From Oceanicella actignis (GTDB lineage Bacteria > Pseudomonadota > Alphaproteobacteria > Rhodobacterales > Rhodobacteraceae), in the NCBI RefSeq assembly GCF_008124525.1, contig NZ_VNHJ01000002.1:496001-560000 (forward strand): DNA of 64,000 bases, written 5' to 3'. The notes under the pieces were generated by a model. That model did no database searches. It saw nothing but the letters and a program-made list of their open reading frames with translations, and had not been told where the DNA came from. Below are positions 52,601-63,124 of the stretch, one piece after another. Numbering within the stretch: position 1 is the stretch's first letter; every line of letters begins with the position of its first letter. The position numbers and the translations under genes were made by a program.

Positions 52601-54641
52601 TGACGACGTCGCCCGCAAGCGCAAACGCGCCTGGCTCGACGACGCCCTGGATCCAGCTCGACCATTCGAACGTGAAGGCCTGCCGCGCGAAGTCGTATTG
52701 GCCGAGCGGCATTGGGCGTTCGATCGCGAACTCCCGTTCAAAGGGACCGTTCGCCGCTTCGATCTCGGGCAAGGCCGCCTCGAAACGCCTGGCCGCCTGC
52801 GCAAGGTGGTCGCGGATCGCGAACTGGTCGTTGGATCTGATGATGCCCCGCGTTCGCCGGCATGTCTCCTCGTCGTTGTCGGCGGCTTCGAGCACGAGGC
52901 CGTTCAACTCCGGCGCGCGACGGTATGCGTCGAGATCGGAGCGGAATGCGATCAACGCGTAATCGCGGATCGTGCCCTCCGCCACGCCGTCTTGCGGAGC
53001 GGGCGGCTCGGGGGACGCCTCGTGCAGCAGGGCGCCGGTCTGGCCGTCGTGGATCCGCACGGCCAGAACCCTGGCGGGCAAGGCGGCGAAGGGATTGACG
53101 GGTCCCGCAAGCTCGACCGCCAACGCGATGTTGACGAACGGCGCCGCCGAACTGGCCCGGTATCGTTCGACAAGGGCCTGCGCCTGCGCAGGCGCCATCG
53201 GAAGAAACGCTTTCGCGTCAAGCGGCTCGATGCTGGCTTCGAGGTAGGGAAGGCGGGTTCTGTTCAGCCTCGCGCCTGATTCTCCGAGAGATTGCAGGAT
53301 CCGGCCGATCGCGTAACTGCCGGCCTTGGTGCAGGGCGGCGCCTCGGCGTCACGCTCGGCAAGGCGCATCCTGACGGCGCGCAACCTGGTGTCTGCGGCC
53401 CCCAGGAAGGGCGCATTGTTGATCGGAAATCCCGACGACGCGAAATCGTAGGGCCCGAGAGAACTTCTCACATGAAGGACATGCGTCGCCCTCTTCGGCT
53501 TGGCCGAAGCGGCGGCGAGCGCCGACCGGAACTCCGGCGTCCAGCGATCGAGCGTGGCGCGCGCAAGGAAGGCGTCGGCGGCCATGGCCTCGATCTCTCG
53601 GGCGAGCGAGGCGCAGGTCGCCGGGTCCGCGGTCGCCAGCTTGTGGTCGATGACCGCGGCGGGCCCGAGATCAAGGTAAGCCCGAGCGTGGTCCTGAAGA
53701 GCGAGCGCCACGGCGGCTGCGTAGTCGCTGGAGGCGGCGAAAGGTTGTTCGGCGTTCGCATCGGAGCCAACGGCCGACGCGCCGCGCGCGGTCAGGGCCG
53801 TCGATGATGCGCCGCCTGGCCGCGACGCCTGCGCGCCGACGCCGGCCGTCGCGGCCAGCGTCGCAATCCGCTCTTCCATCCGCATGCCGATGCACGAAGC
53901 GTCGGCGCCGCACCGGTCGCGTCGCGTCAGCCACGCCTGCTGCTCGGCGCGAAGGGCGCCCGCGCGGGCGGCCCCGGCGCCGGCGATCGCATCGCCGTAA
54001 AGGCGCGTCAGTTCAAGGTCGCGCGCGGCAAGGCGGGGATCGGCGCATATGGCGCGTTCGGACAGCGTGGCCGCGCGCGTGCAATCGAAGCTCGGGCCAA
54101 GCGCCGCAGCGCCCGCCGAAGGCTTGCCGGCGCGCGATGCGAGATTGTAAGCCGTCTGCACGGCCGCTGCGGTCGCCTTGTTCGCGGCGCCCGTCCGGGC
54201 AAGCCCATTGTCTCGCTGAAACGCGATGATGGCCCTGCGGGTCCTTGGACCCATCGCGCCGTCGACAGGACCGGGATCGTATCCCAGTTCGGCAAGCTGC
54301 GCCTGGATTCGCGCCACCGTGGCGCGATCCGCGCCGGAGCGCGCGGCGTCCGGCTGGCGCTGCTCTTGCGCCTTTCTGGCTCTGGGCGCCGGCTTCTCGG
54401 TCTGTTGTCGGCGATTGATCCTTTGCTGGCGATCGATCTCCTGAAGAATGATCCCGACGCCGCCTCGCAGCAGGTCGTTCAGCTCTTGCGCATTGGCCGC
54501 GCTCCTGGGGCCGAGCGCGCCGAAGGCGCCGGCCGCGAAGACCGCCGCCGCCAGGCCTGGCCGAAGCCAGCGACCCATGGCATTTCCGGCGGTCAAATTG
54601 CTGCGATAATTGCGCTTCTTGTTTCCCTTGAGCCCAAACAT
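49665..54641 (-). CDS. large exported multidomain protein: peptidoglycan-binding, LprI-like and repeated unknown modules
   Basis: A 1658-residue protein if translated from ATG 54641 (AGGGAG upstream); ATG 54578 is an alternative nearer the signal peptide WLRPGLAAAVFAAGAFGALG. Residues 107-155 are a peptidoglycan-binding domain (ATVARIQAQLAELGYDPGPV, then MGPRTRRAIIAFQRDNGL). Residues 185-262 are LprI-like (DCTRAATLSERAICADPRLA). Two related beta-rich modules follow, opened by LGPYDFASSGFP near 397 and LGQYDFARQAFTFEW near 648 (DUF4852-like). A further module near 1430 has DVVGLTLGMPFSEAEAAIRK. It is probably periplasmic and cell-wall-bound. Base composition looks less GC-rich than its neighbours. 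Its function is unknown. Confidence 0.72.
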   Translation of the reverse strand: MFGLKGNKKRNYRSNLTAGNAMGRWLRPGLAAAVFAAGAFGALGPRSAANAQELNDLLRGGVGIILQEIDRQQRINRRQQTEKPAPRARKAQEQRQPDAARSGADRATVARIQAQLAELGYDPGPVDGAMGPRTRRAIIAFQRDNGLARTGAANKATAAAVQTAYNLASRAGKPSAGAAALGPSFDCTRAATLSERAICADPRLAARDLELTRLYGDAIAGAGAARAGALRAEQQAWLTRRDRCGADASCIGMRMEERIATLAATAGVGAQASRPGGASSTALTARGASAVGSDANAEQPFAASSDYAAAVALALQDHARAYLDLGPAAVIDHKLATADPATCASLAREIEAMAADAFLARATLDRWTPEFRSALAAASAKPKRATHVLHVRSSLGPYDFASSGFPINNAPFLGAADTRLRAVRMRLAERDAEAPPCTKAGSYAIGRILQSLGESGARLNRTRLPYLEASIEPLDAKAFLPMAPAQAQALVERYRASSAAPFVNIALAVELAGPVNPFAALPARVLAVRIHDGQTGALLHEASPEPPAPQDGVAEGTIRDYALIAFRSDLDAYRRAPELNGLVLEAADNDEETCRRTRGIIRSNDQFAIRDHLAQAARRFEAALPEIEAANGPFEREFAIERPMPLGQYDFARQAFTFEWSSWIQGVVEPGAFALAGDVVTGCKMNLLGITTLAARHLARLNGGGGGGQWLNLDGLHVRHDGAPWAATLPIAEDKARAILAAGVRSVAVVARVRFGPRETQGPGPLPGKIVSVEFRSAESGETLGVVRRPDSTPQEDAAVPAQGGVQPLTPELATRMVLPLISRIDDEARVYQRLEHAVRQAQSLIASGRPPSDLPLPLSEIRDRPPAVVVSRHRDALLAALGKASLRLPMQVSLRSTTSAHYTAHDGKLKVHYGPPAAWQSQSGAKDGRIFVPAMLDFGARRAAQDRPPLFGAFVADGLFQTAFLLDKTLREDVLDLPVEEAVRRGFGGGARRDEIEAEVILDVADVRLAEAGVAIIEADLKRVVLRWKSDGAVLADFDFSTRPTQAEEQAASAPRSAAELPLSPPPPGAPMTAEITDLLHVRMLPESLDDRHYTRMMLSRHSYERRLSQRGQEPEWGRFFVAADDRLDADAVAAQLPTFKAWTMARAKAVPTRLTVNLPLHAGISSFIRRGDSGAQLKSACRNMARSHQAGTRKAVAGAMLCDYLRKAWNVPDDHLFLEADAPFAGARTPSRPRGPRGACGGDFYCRNMADAMKFAGLVETDAYGQVIMPTDLVRLDRTPRIDPQRHGTLPGASLSIELEITGVEQLETWPDTAWQAAIRAARPFAMNAGIDRGFRGLFAEGERPRAPTGALRWEAKALSARIIDRSGALVEELALAPPPPLPLDALKEAEPPRADAWDVVGLTLGMPFSEAEAAIRKRLPSGEVLTADRAMQTKAIAGAPEPYSSGKLFVSDDETELIAIYNEPPAAPDRVMAIWRMLRLPAGTIDAASLKTQLEGKYGAPVETKANGHGRISFIWSAFKPEGGCLDISMSHQTGIWAFESGASQRGAFVENRYFPGPGSYRLSSLGEQAATNGAAALSQLESELRGACGPGLTVEMRTRPASGPTSRPEDVGIEIIFVLQDPKTYGHAYLKTLRAKPQGAAPPAEGEGRSKIEL

Positions 54642-54986
54642 CCGACCGTCTCCCTGATTTCGATGCAGAAAGAAAGCCGGTGCATGGCAAGCAAAAAGAA
54701 CTATAAAATATAATTTTAATTGATTACTTGTCTGTGCGTCAATTTTGGCGCCAGGCCGGTTCATCTCGGCCCGTCAGGCCCATCGGCGCAAGACGCCTCG
54801 CAGGAAAGCTGGTTCCGGCGACCGGGGCGCTGGGCGATGCCCGTCGCCGCGCAAGGCGATGCGGGGCAGCCGGCGCGGATTTCCTGCGGCGCATCTTGCG
54901 CGCGCTTGCGCAAGCGGCGGGGCGGCGCAAGGCGCGGGCGGGCTGGCCCATGTCGGGGCGGCGCTGGCCGTGGTCGCGCGACCGTT
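54642..54986. other. intergenic stretch with an AT-rich promoter zone
   Basis: Bases 54690-54735 are strongly AT-rich (ctataaaatataattttaat), about 50-95 bases upstream of the large exported protein's start, and probably carry its minus-strand promoter. The remaining roughly 250 bases up to the lrgB stop are GC-rich with no gene or terminator I can support. Confidence 0.5.
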
Positions 54987-55703
54987 TCAGATGAGCCACG
55001 ACACCAAAAGCGGCACGAGCAGGCTGGTCAGCAACGCGTTCAACGCCATGCCGACGCCGGCATAGGCCCCGGCCGTTTCGTTGACCTGGAACGCGCGCGC
55101 CGTGCCGATCCCGTGCGCAGCCACGCCGACGGCGAATCCGCGCGCCCGCCAGTCGCGTATGCGCAGCAGGTTCATCAGCGGCGTGACGATCACGGCCCCG
55201 ATGACCCCCGTCAGGATGACCAGGACAGCCGTCAGGCCGGGAATGCCGCCCACCGCCTCGGATATGCCGATCGCAACCGGGGCGGTGGTGGATTTGGGGC
55301 TCAGCGACAGGATGACCGGCTCGGGCAGGCCGAACGCCTGCGCGAGCGCAACCGCGGAAAGGACGGCGACCGACGAACCCACGATCAGCGCCAGCAGGAT
55401 CGGCGCCGCGAGGCGGCGGATCGTGCCGCGATTGTCGAAAAGCGGCGCCGCCAGCGAGACCGTGGCGGGGCCGAGCAGAAAGTGGATGAACTGCGCGCCC
55501 TCGAAATAGCTGTCGTAGTCGGTTCCGCCAAGCCACAGAACCGTGGCGATGATGCACACCGAGACGAGCACGGGGTTCGCCAGGGGCGAATGGCGCAGGG
55601 CGCGGGACAGGATCGAAGCGCCCAGAAAGGCAAGAAGCGTGACCGTGAGCCAGGTCAGCGGCGCCGCGGCCAGGTAGCTCCACAAGGCGGGCGAGCCGCT
55701 CAT
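54987..55703 (-). CDS. lrgB: LrgB/CidB family membrane protein
   Basis: A 238-residue membrane protein with many helices and the LrgB core: GAQFIHFLLGPATVSLAAPL near 70, SLSPKSTTAPVAIGISEAVG near 135, and FAVGVAAHGIGTARAFQVNE near 190. The family was linked to murein hydrolase control and, more recently, to export of small metabolites such as glycolate or pyruvate. Its ATG overlaps the lrgA stop. The metabolite here is unknown. Confidence 0.93.
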   Translation of the reverse strand: MSGSPALWSYLAAAPLTWLTVTLLAFLGASILSRALRHSPLANPVLVSVCIIATVLWLGGTDYDSYFEGAQFIHFLLGPATVSLAAPLFDNRGTIRRLAAPILLALIVGSSVAVLSAVALAQAFGLPEPVILSLSPKSTTAPVAIGISEAVGGIPGLTAVLVILTGVIGAVIVTPLMNLLRIRDWRARGFAVGVAAHGIGTARAFQVNETAGAYAGVGMALNALLTSLLVPLLVSWLI

Positions 55704-56053
55704 GCCTCGTCTCGCCGCAAAAGCCGCAGCGCGGCCAGGAATGCGCCGACCGCGGCCAGCATCGCAAGCACGGTCGAGAGCGCCAGAACCGCGAGGATCG
55801 CCGGCCAGTCCGCCGACAGAACGTCGAGATTGGCCACGACGCCGACGCCGGCCGGCACGAAGAACAGCGACAGGTTCGCAAGAGTGATCGCCGCCGTCGG
55901 CCGGATCGTTTCGATCAGCGAAGGCCTCGCGACCAGCAAGGCCAACAGCATGGCCAGGCCGACGACGGGCCCCGGCATCGGCAGACCGGCGCCGCGCGTG
56001 ACCAGCTCTCCCGCCAATTGACAGGTCAGAAGCAGGCTCAGAGCTGACAGCAT
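55700..56053 (-). CDS. lrgA: LrgA/CidA family holin-like membrane protein
   Basis: A 117-residue protein with about four helices: ALSLLLTCQLAGELVTR, LPMPGPVVGLAMLLALLVAR, AAITLANLSLFFVPAGVGVV and a last helix before the RRDEA end. PMPGPVVGLAMLL and LFFVPAGVGV are the family marks. The ATG at 56053 is used, although its ribosome site is weak; an in-frame TTG four codons earlier has a better-spaced AAAGG. It overlaps lrgB. The 266 bases upstream, to the coxF-like stop, show nothing else. Confidence 0.9.
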   Translation of the reverse strand: MLSALSLLLTCQLAGELVTRGAGLPMPGPVVGLAMLLALLVARPSLIETIRPTAAITLANLSLFFVPAGVGVVANLDVLSADWPAILAVLALSTVLAMLAAVGAFLAALRLLRRDEA

Positions 56054-56319
56054 GCGCGGCGCCAAGACCAGGCCTTTCGACGGAAATTCCGATCCGGCGG
56101 CAGTATCGCGCCGGCCGCGGACGACTTCAACGGCGGCGTGCGCCGCGTCAGCCTTGACGCCGGCATGGGCGCCCGAGCGCGCGTCGGCGAGGCGGGAGCC
56201 GCATCCGGCTTTCGTTTTCTTCGGCGGCGCGGGCCGCTCAAGGCCGAAGGCCGTCGGAAGTTCGGCGCCGGCTGCGCGAGGGTGGGCGCGGTCGTGTCGG
56301 GCGCCTGCGCGGCGCCGGG

Positions 56320-57081
56320 TCAGGCCGTGCGTTCGCCGCGCGCCGCGGCCTTTCCCGCGGCGTTGCGCCAGGCGATGACCTCGGCAAGGATCGAGACGGC
56401 GATCTCGTGCGGATCGACCGCCCCGATGTCGAGGCCCGCGGGCGACTTGAGCCGCTCGAGGCGCGCGCGCTCCATGCCGGCGGCGGCAAGCTTGTCGCAC
56501 AGCGCCCTGGCCTTTCGCCGGCTCGCCACCATCGAGACATGGGCCGCCGGGCTTTCCAGCGCGGCCCTGAGCGCGTCGCCGTCGCCCGCGCCCTGGGTCG
56601 CGACCACGACGAAATCGCCCGCCTCGGCCTCGCCGATCGCCTCGCCGCCCAGGGCGCGCAGGCCCGCAAGCGCCGCGTGCTCGCGCAGGGCGGCGGCGAT
56701 CGGCCCGTCGCCGAACACGATGAGGCGCGGCGGCAGCCGCCAGGGCTCGATGAGAATGTCCACCGTCCCGCCCGAGGGGCAGCCGCTCTTGAAGGTCTGC
56801 ACGCCGTCGGGATCGGCCAGGCCCACGACCTTGTCCGAGGGGTTGACGCGGATCACCCTGGGCGCGCCGCGCTCGAGCGCCTCGGCCGCGGCGGCGCGGA
56901 CCGCGCGCTGCACGCAGGCCCCGCCGAGATGGCCGATGATCGCGCCCTCGGCGGTGACGGCGGCCTTGGCGCCGGCCTTGGCCGAAGTGGCGTCGGCGGT
57001 GCGCAGCACCGTCGCCACGCAAAACGGCGCGCCCTTGCGGCGCAGCGCCATGATCTCGTCGAAGATGTCCTGGCGGGGCAT
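56320..57081 (-). CDS. coxF: XdhC/CoxF family molybdenum-cofactor maturation protein
   Basis: A 253-residue protein of the XdhC/CoxI group. It has PFCVATVLRTADATSAKAGA near 20, HLGGACVQRAVRAAAAEAL near 47, SGCPSGGTVDILIEPWRLPP near 97 and a Rossmann-type C-terminus. These proteins bind molybdopterin cofactor and help to sulfurate and insert it into the hydroxylase. It is the last gene of the cox run, 13 bases after coxE. The symbol follows position in the cluster; coxF and coxI are similar families. The ATG at 57081 has a GGGAGGA site. Confidence 0.85.
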   Translation of the reverse strand: MPRQDIFDEIMALRRKGAPFCVATVLRTADATSAKAGAKAAVTAEGAIIGHLGGACVQRAVRAAAAEALERGAPRVIRVNPSDKVVGLADPDGVQTFKSGCPSGGTVDILIEPWRLPPRLIVFGDGPIAAALREHAALAGLRALGGEAIGEAEAGDFVVVATQGAGDGDALRAALESPAAHVSMVASRRKARALCDKLAAAGMERARLERLKSPAGLDIGAVDPHEIAVSILAEVIAWRNAAGKAAARGERTA

Positions 57082-57094
57082 GGGGTCCTCCCTC

Positions 57095-58276
57095 TCACAG
57101 CCGCGAGAATTCGTCTTCCAGCGCGGCCAGCGCCTCGAGCGTGTTGGCGGGCAGCGCGGCATCGAGATGCGGGCGGGCGGCGGCCATGGCGCGCGCTGCG
57201 GGGGCGTGCTCGCGCCAGCCGCCCAGCGGGTTGAGCCAGACCACGCGGCGCGCCTTGCGCCTGAGCTGCGCCATCGCCGCGCCGAGGCGTTCGGGCGGCG
57301 AGGTGCAGTAGCCGTCCGAGACGATCATCACCAGCGTGCGGCGGCCCAGCGCCCGGGCGCCGTGGCCCTGCATGAAGCGCTCGAGACAGCCGGAAATGTC
57401 GGTGCCGCCGCCGAAGCCCTCGGCCATGAGCGAAAGCCGCGACGCCGCGCGCAGCGTGTCGTGATCGCGCAGGGCGTCGGTGACGCGCATCAGCCGCGTG
57501 TGGAAAAGATAGGCGTCGGCGTCGGCCGCGCCCACAAGCCCGCGCAGAAAGGCCAGAAAGACGCGGGCATGCACGCTCATCGAGCCGGAAACGTCGAGCA
57601 GCGCCACGATCCGCATGGGTCGGGGCGGGCGGGCGCGGCGGTGCAGCTCCAGCGGCTCGCCGCCGCGCGCGAGGCTCTTGCGCATGATCCGCCGCATGTC
57701 CAGCGCCTGACCCCGCGCGGCGGCCCTGCGGCGGCGCGACAGCCGGTCGCGGATCGCGCGGGCCAGGGCCAGGGCGGCGGCCTCGGCGCGGGCCAGGCTT
57801 TCCTCGTCCATCAGTTCGCGCAGGTCGCGGCGCAGAAGGTTCTGCGCGCGCGTGGCGACGAGGCGCCCCTCGGCGCCCTGCGCGTCGCCCGCGCCGCCGT
57901 CGGCCTCGTCCGGCTCGGCGCCGGCGCCGTCGTCCTGGCGCTGCTCGAAATGGGGCTGCCACAGCTTCGGCCGCGCGGCTTGCGCGCGCGGGCGCGGCGC
58001 GGGGGCGTTGCGCGTGCGGGCGCGCCCGTCGTTGAACCAGTAGGCGTCGAACAACTGGTCGAAGCGGCGCCATTCCTCGGCGTCGCCGGCCAGAAGCGCG
58101 GCCAGCGCCATGCGCGCCTGGGCCGCGTCGGTCGCCTCGACGGCCGCAAGCGCGGCCAGCGCGTCGATGGTCTCGCGCGGGCCGAGCGACAGCCCGTTCA
58201 TGCGCAGATGGGCGATGAAGCCGGCCATGCGGTCGGCGATCCCCTCGGCGCGGGCGGGAAAGCGGGTGGCGCGCAT
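57095..58276 (-). CDS. coxE: CoxE family von Willebrand factor A protein
   Basis: A 393-residue protein with a C-terminal VWA domain. The MIDAS motif is in IVALLDVSGSMSVHARVFLA near 237, with LMAEGFGGGTDISGCLERFM and MIVSDGYCTSP after it. The N-terminal half is helical and Arg/Ala-rich. CoxE works with the MoxR ATPase CoxD to mature the [CuSMoO2] centre of CO dehydrogenase. Its ATG shares a base with the coxD stop (TGATG). Confidence 0.93.
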   Translation of the reverse strand: MRATRFPARAEGIADRMAGFIAHLRMNGLSLGPRETIDALAALAAVEATDAAQARMALAALLAGDAEEWRRFDQLFDAYWFNDGRARTRNAPAPRPRAQAARPKLWQPHFEQRQDDGAGAEPDEADGGAGDAQGAEGRLVATRAQNLLRRDLRELMDEESLARAEAAALALARAIRDRLSRRRRAAARGQALDMRRIMRKSLARGGEPLELHRRARPPRPMRIVALLDVSGSMSVHARVFLAFLRGLVGAADADAYLFHTRLMRVTDALRDHDTLRAASRLSLMAEGFGGGTDISGCLERFMQGHGARALGRRTLVMIVSDGYCTSPPERLGAAMAQLRRKARRVVWLNPLGGWREHAPAARAMAAARPHLDAALPANTLEALAALEDEFSRL

Positions 58277-59142
58277 CAGGCCACCTTTCCGATCAGGCGG
58301 TCCATCACCTCGGGCGGGGCGGCGGTCGCGTCGGCGGCGGTCTTGAGCAGGCAGACGAGGGTGGCCTGGACCTCTTCGCGCGCGCGGGCAAGGTCGTTGA
58401 CGCCAAGCCCCGCAAGGGCCGCGGCCCAGTCGAGCATCTCGGCGACGCCGGGGGTCTTTTCCAGCTCTTCGCGCCGCAGCGCCTGCACCACGCCGACGAT
58501 CTGGCGGGCCAGCCTGGCCTCGATGTCCGGCATGCGCGCGCGCAGGATGGCCAGCTCGGTCTCGCGGTCGGGGTAGTCGATGAAGGTGTAAAGGCAGCGC
58601 CGGCGCAGCGCGTCCGACAAATCGCGCGTGCCGTTGGCGGTCAGGATCGCCAGGGGCCGCGAGCGGGCGCGGATGGGGCCGATCTCGGGAATGGTGATCT
58701 GGAAGTCGGAGAGGATCTCGAGCAGATAGGCCTCGAATTCCTCGTCGGCGCGGTCGATCTCGTCGATGAGCAGAACGGGGGGCTTCTCGCGGCTGATGGC
58801 CTCGAGCAGGGGGCGGCGCATCAGATACGCCTCCGAGAACAGCGCCGCTTCGTCGAGGCCGCCGCGCGCCTCGGCGGCGCGGATGGCCAGAAGCTGGCGC
58901 TGGTAGTTCCATTCGTAGATGGCGTGGCTGGCGTCGAGCCCCTCGTAGCACTGAAGCCGGATCAGCTCGGTCTCCATCGCCCCGGCCATGGCGCGGGCGA
59001 CCTCGGTCTTGCCCACCCCGGCGGGGCCTTCCAGAAGCAGCGGCCGGCCAAGGCTTTGCGCCAGGTGCAGCGCCATGGCCAGCCGGTCGTCGGCGACGTA
59101 GCCCTGGCGGGCCAGCGCCGTCTGAAGCGTCGCGATGCTCAC
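58276..59142 (-). CDS. coxD: MoxR-type AAA+ ATPase (CoxD)
   Basis: A 288-residue AAA+ ATPase: Walker A LLLEGPAGVGKTEVARAMAG near 36, Walker B VLLIDEIDRADEEFEAYLLE near 122, sensor I ILTANGTRDLSDALRRRCL near 168. In carboxidotrophs CoxD is a membrane-bound chaperone-like ATPase needed for copper-sulfur insertion into CoxL. It follows coxL by 81 bases and overlaps coxE. Confidence 0.93.
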   Translation of the reverse strand: MSIATLQTALARQGYVADDRLAMALHLAQSLGRPLLLEGPAGVGKTEVARAMAGAMETELIRLQCYEGLDASHAIYEWNYQRQLLAIRAAEARGGLDEAALFSEAYLMRRPLLEAISREKPPVLLIDEIDRADEEFEAYLLEILSDFQITIPEIGPIRARSRPLAILTANGTRDLSDALRRRCLYTFIDYPDRETELAILRARMPDIEARLARQIVGVVQALRREELEKTPGVAEMLDWAAALAGLGVNDLARAREEVQATLVCLLKTAADATAAPPEVMDRLIGKVA

Positions 59143-59223
59143 TTGCGTCGTCCTCCATTGCCCTTGCGCGGCGCGCCGGGGCGGATCGGCCCGGCGCGCA
59201 GGCGCCGGGCCGGCGGGCCGGGA

Positions 59224-61640
<2,417 letters not shown>

Positions 61641-61644
<4 letters not shown>

Positions 61645-62135
61645 TGCGCGGCCTCCTTCGCGGCGTTGAGCTCGGCCGCCGCCGCCATGATCGCCTTGAC
61701 GATGTTCTGATATCCGGTGCAGCGGCACAGATTGCCGGCGATGCCGAAGCGGACCTCCTCTTCGGTCGGGTTCGGGTTCTCCTGCAAGAGCCTGTGCGCG
61801 CGCGTGATCATGCCCGGCGTGCAGAAGCCGCATTGCAGGCCGTGATGCTCGCGGAACTTCTCCTGGATGACGCCGAGCGAGCCGTCGGGGTTGGTCAGCC
61901 CCTCGACCGTGACGATCTCGGCGCCGTTGGCCTGGGCGACGAAGACGGTGCAGGACTTGACCGAGCGGCCGTCCATGTCGACCGTGCAGGCGCCGCAATG
62001 GCTGGTCTCGCAGCCGATATGAGGGCCGGTGATCCCGAGCTCTTCGCGCAGGAAGTGGACGAGCAGCATCCGCGGCTCGGCAAGGCCCTCGACCTGGCGG
62101 CCGTTGACCTTGAGCTTGACGTGCATCTTCGACAT
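61641..62135 (-). CDS. coxS: CO dehydrogenase small subunit, 2x[2Fe-2S]
   Basis: A 164-residue iron-sulfur subunit. The plant-type cluster is in [20 protein letters not shown] plus a following Cys near 63, and the second cluster in [19 protein letters not shown] with [15 protein letters not shown]. It carries electrons from the molybdenum site to the FAD of CoxM. The ATG at 62135 has GGGAGGA upstream, and the gene overlaps coxL by four bases. Confidence 0.97.
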
Positions 62136-62146
62136 CTGGTCCTCCC

Positions 62147-62980
62147 TCAGGCGCGGCGCGCCTGCGCGCGCGCGATCGCCCGGCGCAGCGCCGCGGCGGC
62201 GGCATGTTTCTTGAACGCGACCGGGCCGCGGTTGTCCTCGGCGGGGTCGATGGCCTCGAGCATGGCGGCGACGCAGCCCTCGACGTCGCCGGCGGCCAGC
62301 GCCCGGCCCGCCGCTTCGCACCAGACGGGCGTGTCGGCGAGGTTGGTCATGGCGACCGAGGCGAAGCCCTCGCCCAGCATCACCGCGGCGGCGGCGGTGG
62401 CGTAGTCGCCGATCTTGCGCTTGATCTTCTCATAGGCCCAGCCCGCGCCGGCCGGCGGGCGCGGAACGATGACGCGGGTCAGGATCTCGTCGTCCTCGCG
62501 CGCGGTGAAGTAGGCCGACTCGTAGAACTCGCGCGCCGCGACCTCGCGCTCGCCGCCGGGGCCGACCAGCGCGAAGCGTGCGTCGAGGCACTGCATCAGC
62601 CCGGGCATGTCGTTGCCCGGATCGCCGTTGGCGAGGTTGCCGCCGATCGTGCCCATGCTGCGCACCTGCGGGTCGGCGATCTGCAGCGCCGCCTCGCGGA
62701 TGATCGGCAGGGCCTGCGCCAGCCCCTCATGGGCGATCAGATCGTGCTGGGCGACCATGGCGCCGATGACGACGGCGTCGTCGCCGATCTCGATCCGCCC
62801 GAGCTCGGCGATGCCCCGCAGGTCGACGAGATGGGCGGGCGCGGCCATTCTGAGCTTCATCATCGGGATCAGGCTGTGCCCGCCGGCCAGCACGCGCGCC
62901 TCGTCGCCGTGCCGGCCGAGGATGGCGACCGCCGACGCCACATCCGTCGGCCGGTGATACTCGAACCCGGCTGGTATCAT
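62147..62980 (-). CDS. coxM: CO dehydrogenase medium subunit, FAD-binding
   Basis: A 277-residue flavoprotein. It begins [19 protein letters not shown], with [20 protein letters not shown] near 32 and [20 protein letters not shown] near 108, the two FAD-binding motifs. It accepts electrons from CoxS and delivers them to the quinone pool. The ATG at 62980 has GGGAGGAC upstream; an in-frame ATG 38 codons earlier lacks a ribosome site. It is the first structural gene of the cox run, 11 bases before coxS. Confidence 0.95.
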   Translation of the reverse strand: MIPAGFEYHRPTDVASAVAILGRHGDEARVLAGGHSLIPMMKLRMAAPAHLVDLRGIAELGRIEIGDDAVVIGAMVAQHDLIAHEGLAQALPIIREAALQIADPQVRSMGTIGGNLANGDPGNDMPGLMQCLDARFALVGPGGEREVAAREFYESAYFTAREDDEILTRVIVPRPPAGAGWAYEKIKRKIGDYATAAAAVMLGEGFASVAMTNLADTPVWCEAAGRALAAGDVEGCVAAMLEAIDPAEDNRGPVAFKKHAAAAALRRAIARAQARRA

Positions 62981-63124
62981 GTTCGTGTCCTCCCTGGATC
63001 GGCCGCCCCGTGCGGCGACTCGATGCCCGAGAGTCCAGCGCGCAGGCGGCGCCGCGCTCAACGGCGGCCGAACGGGCTGCGCGGATGGCTGCACGAGTTG
63101 CGCAATGCGCGCACGAGCTGCGGA

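Noticed and set aside
36769-54986. Duplicated tRNA-Ser 3' end as a classical attR
   Set aside because: I looked for the T-arm/acceptor end (ttcgaatcccaccccttcc) again downstream to 55 kb and did not find it, so no true att pair can be claimed.
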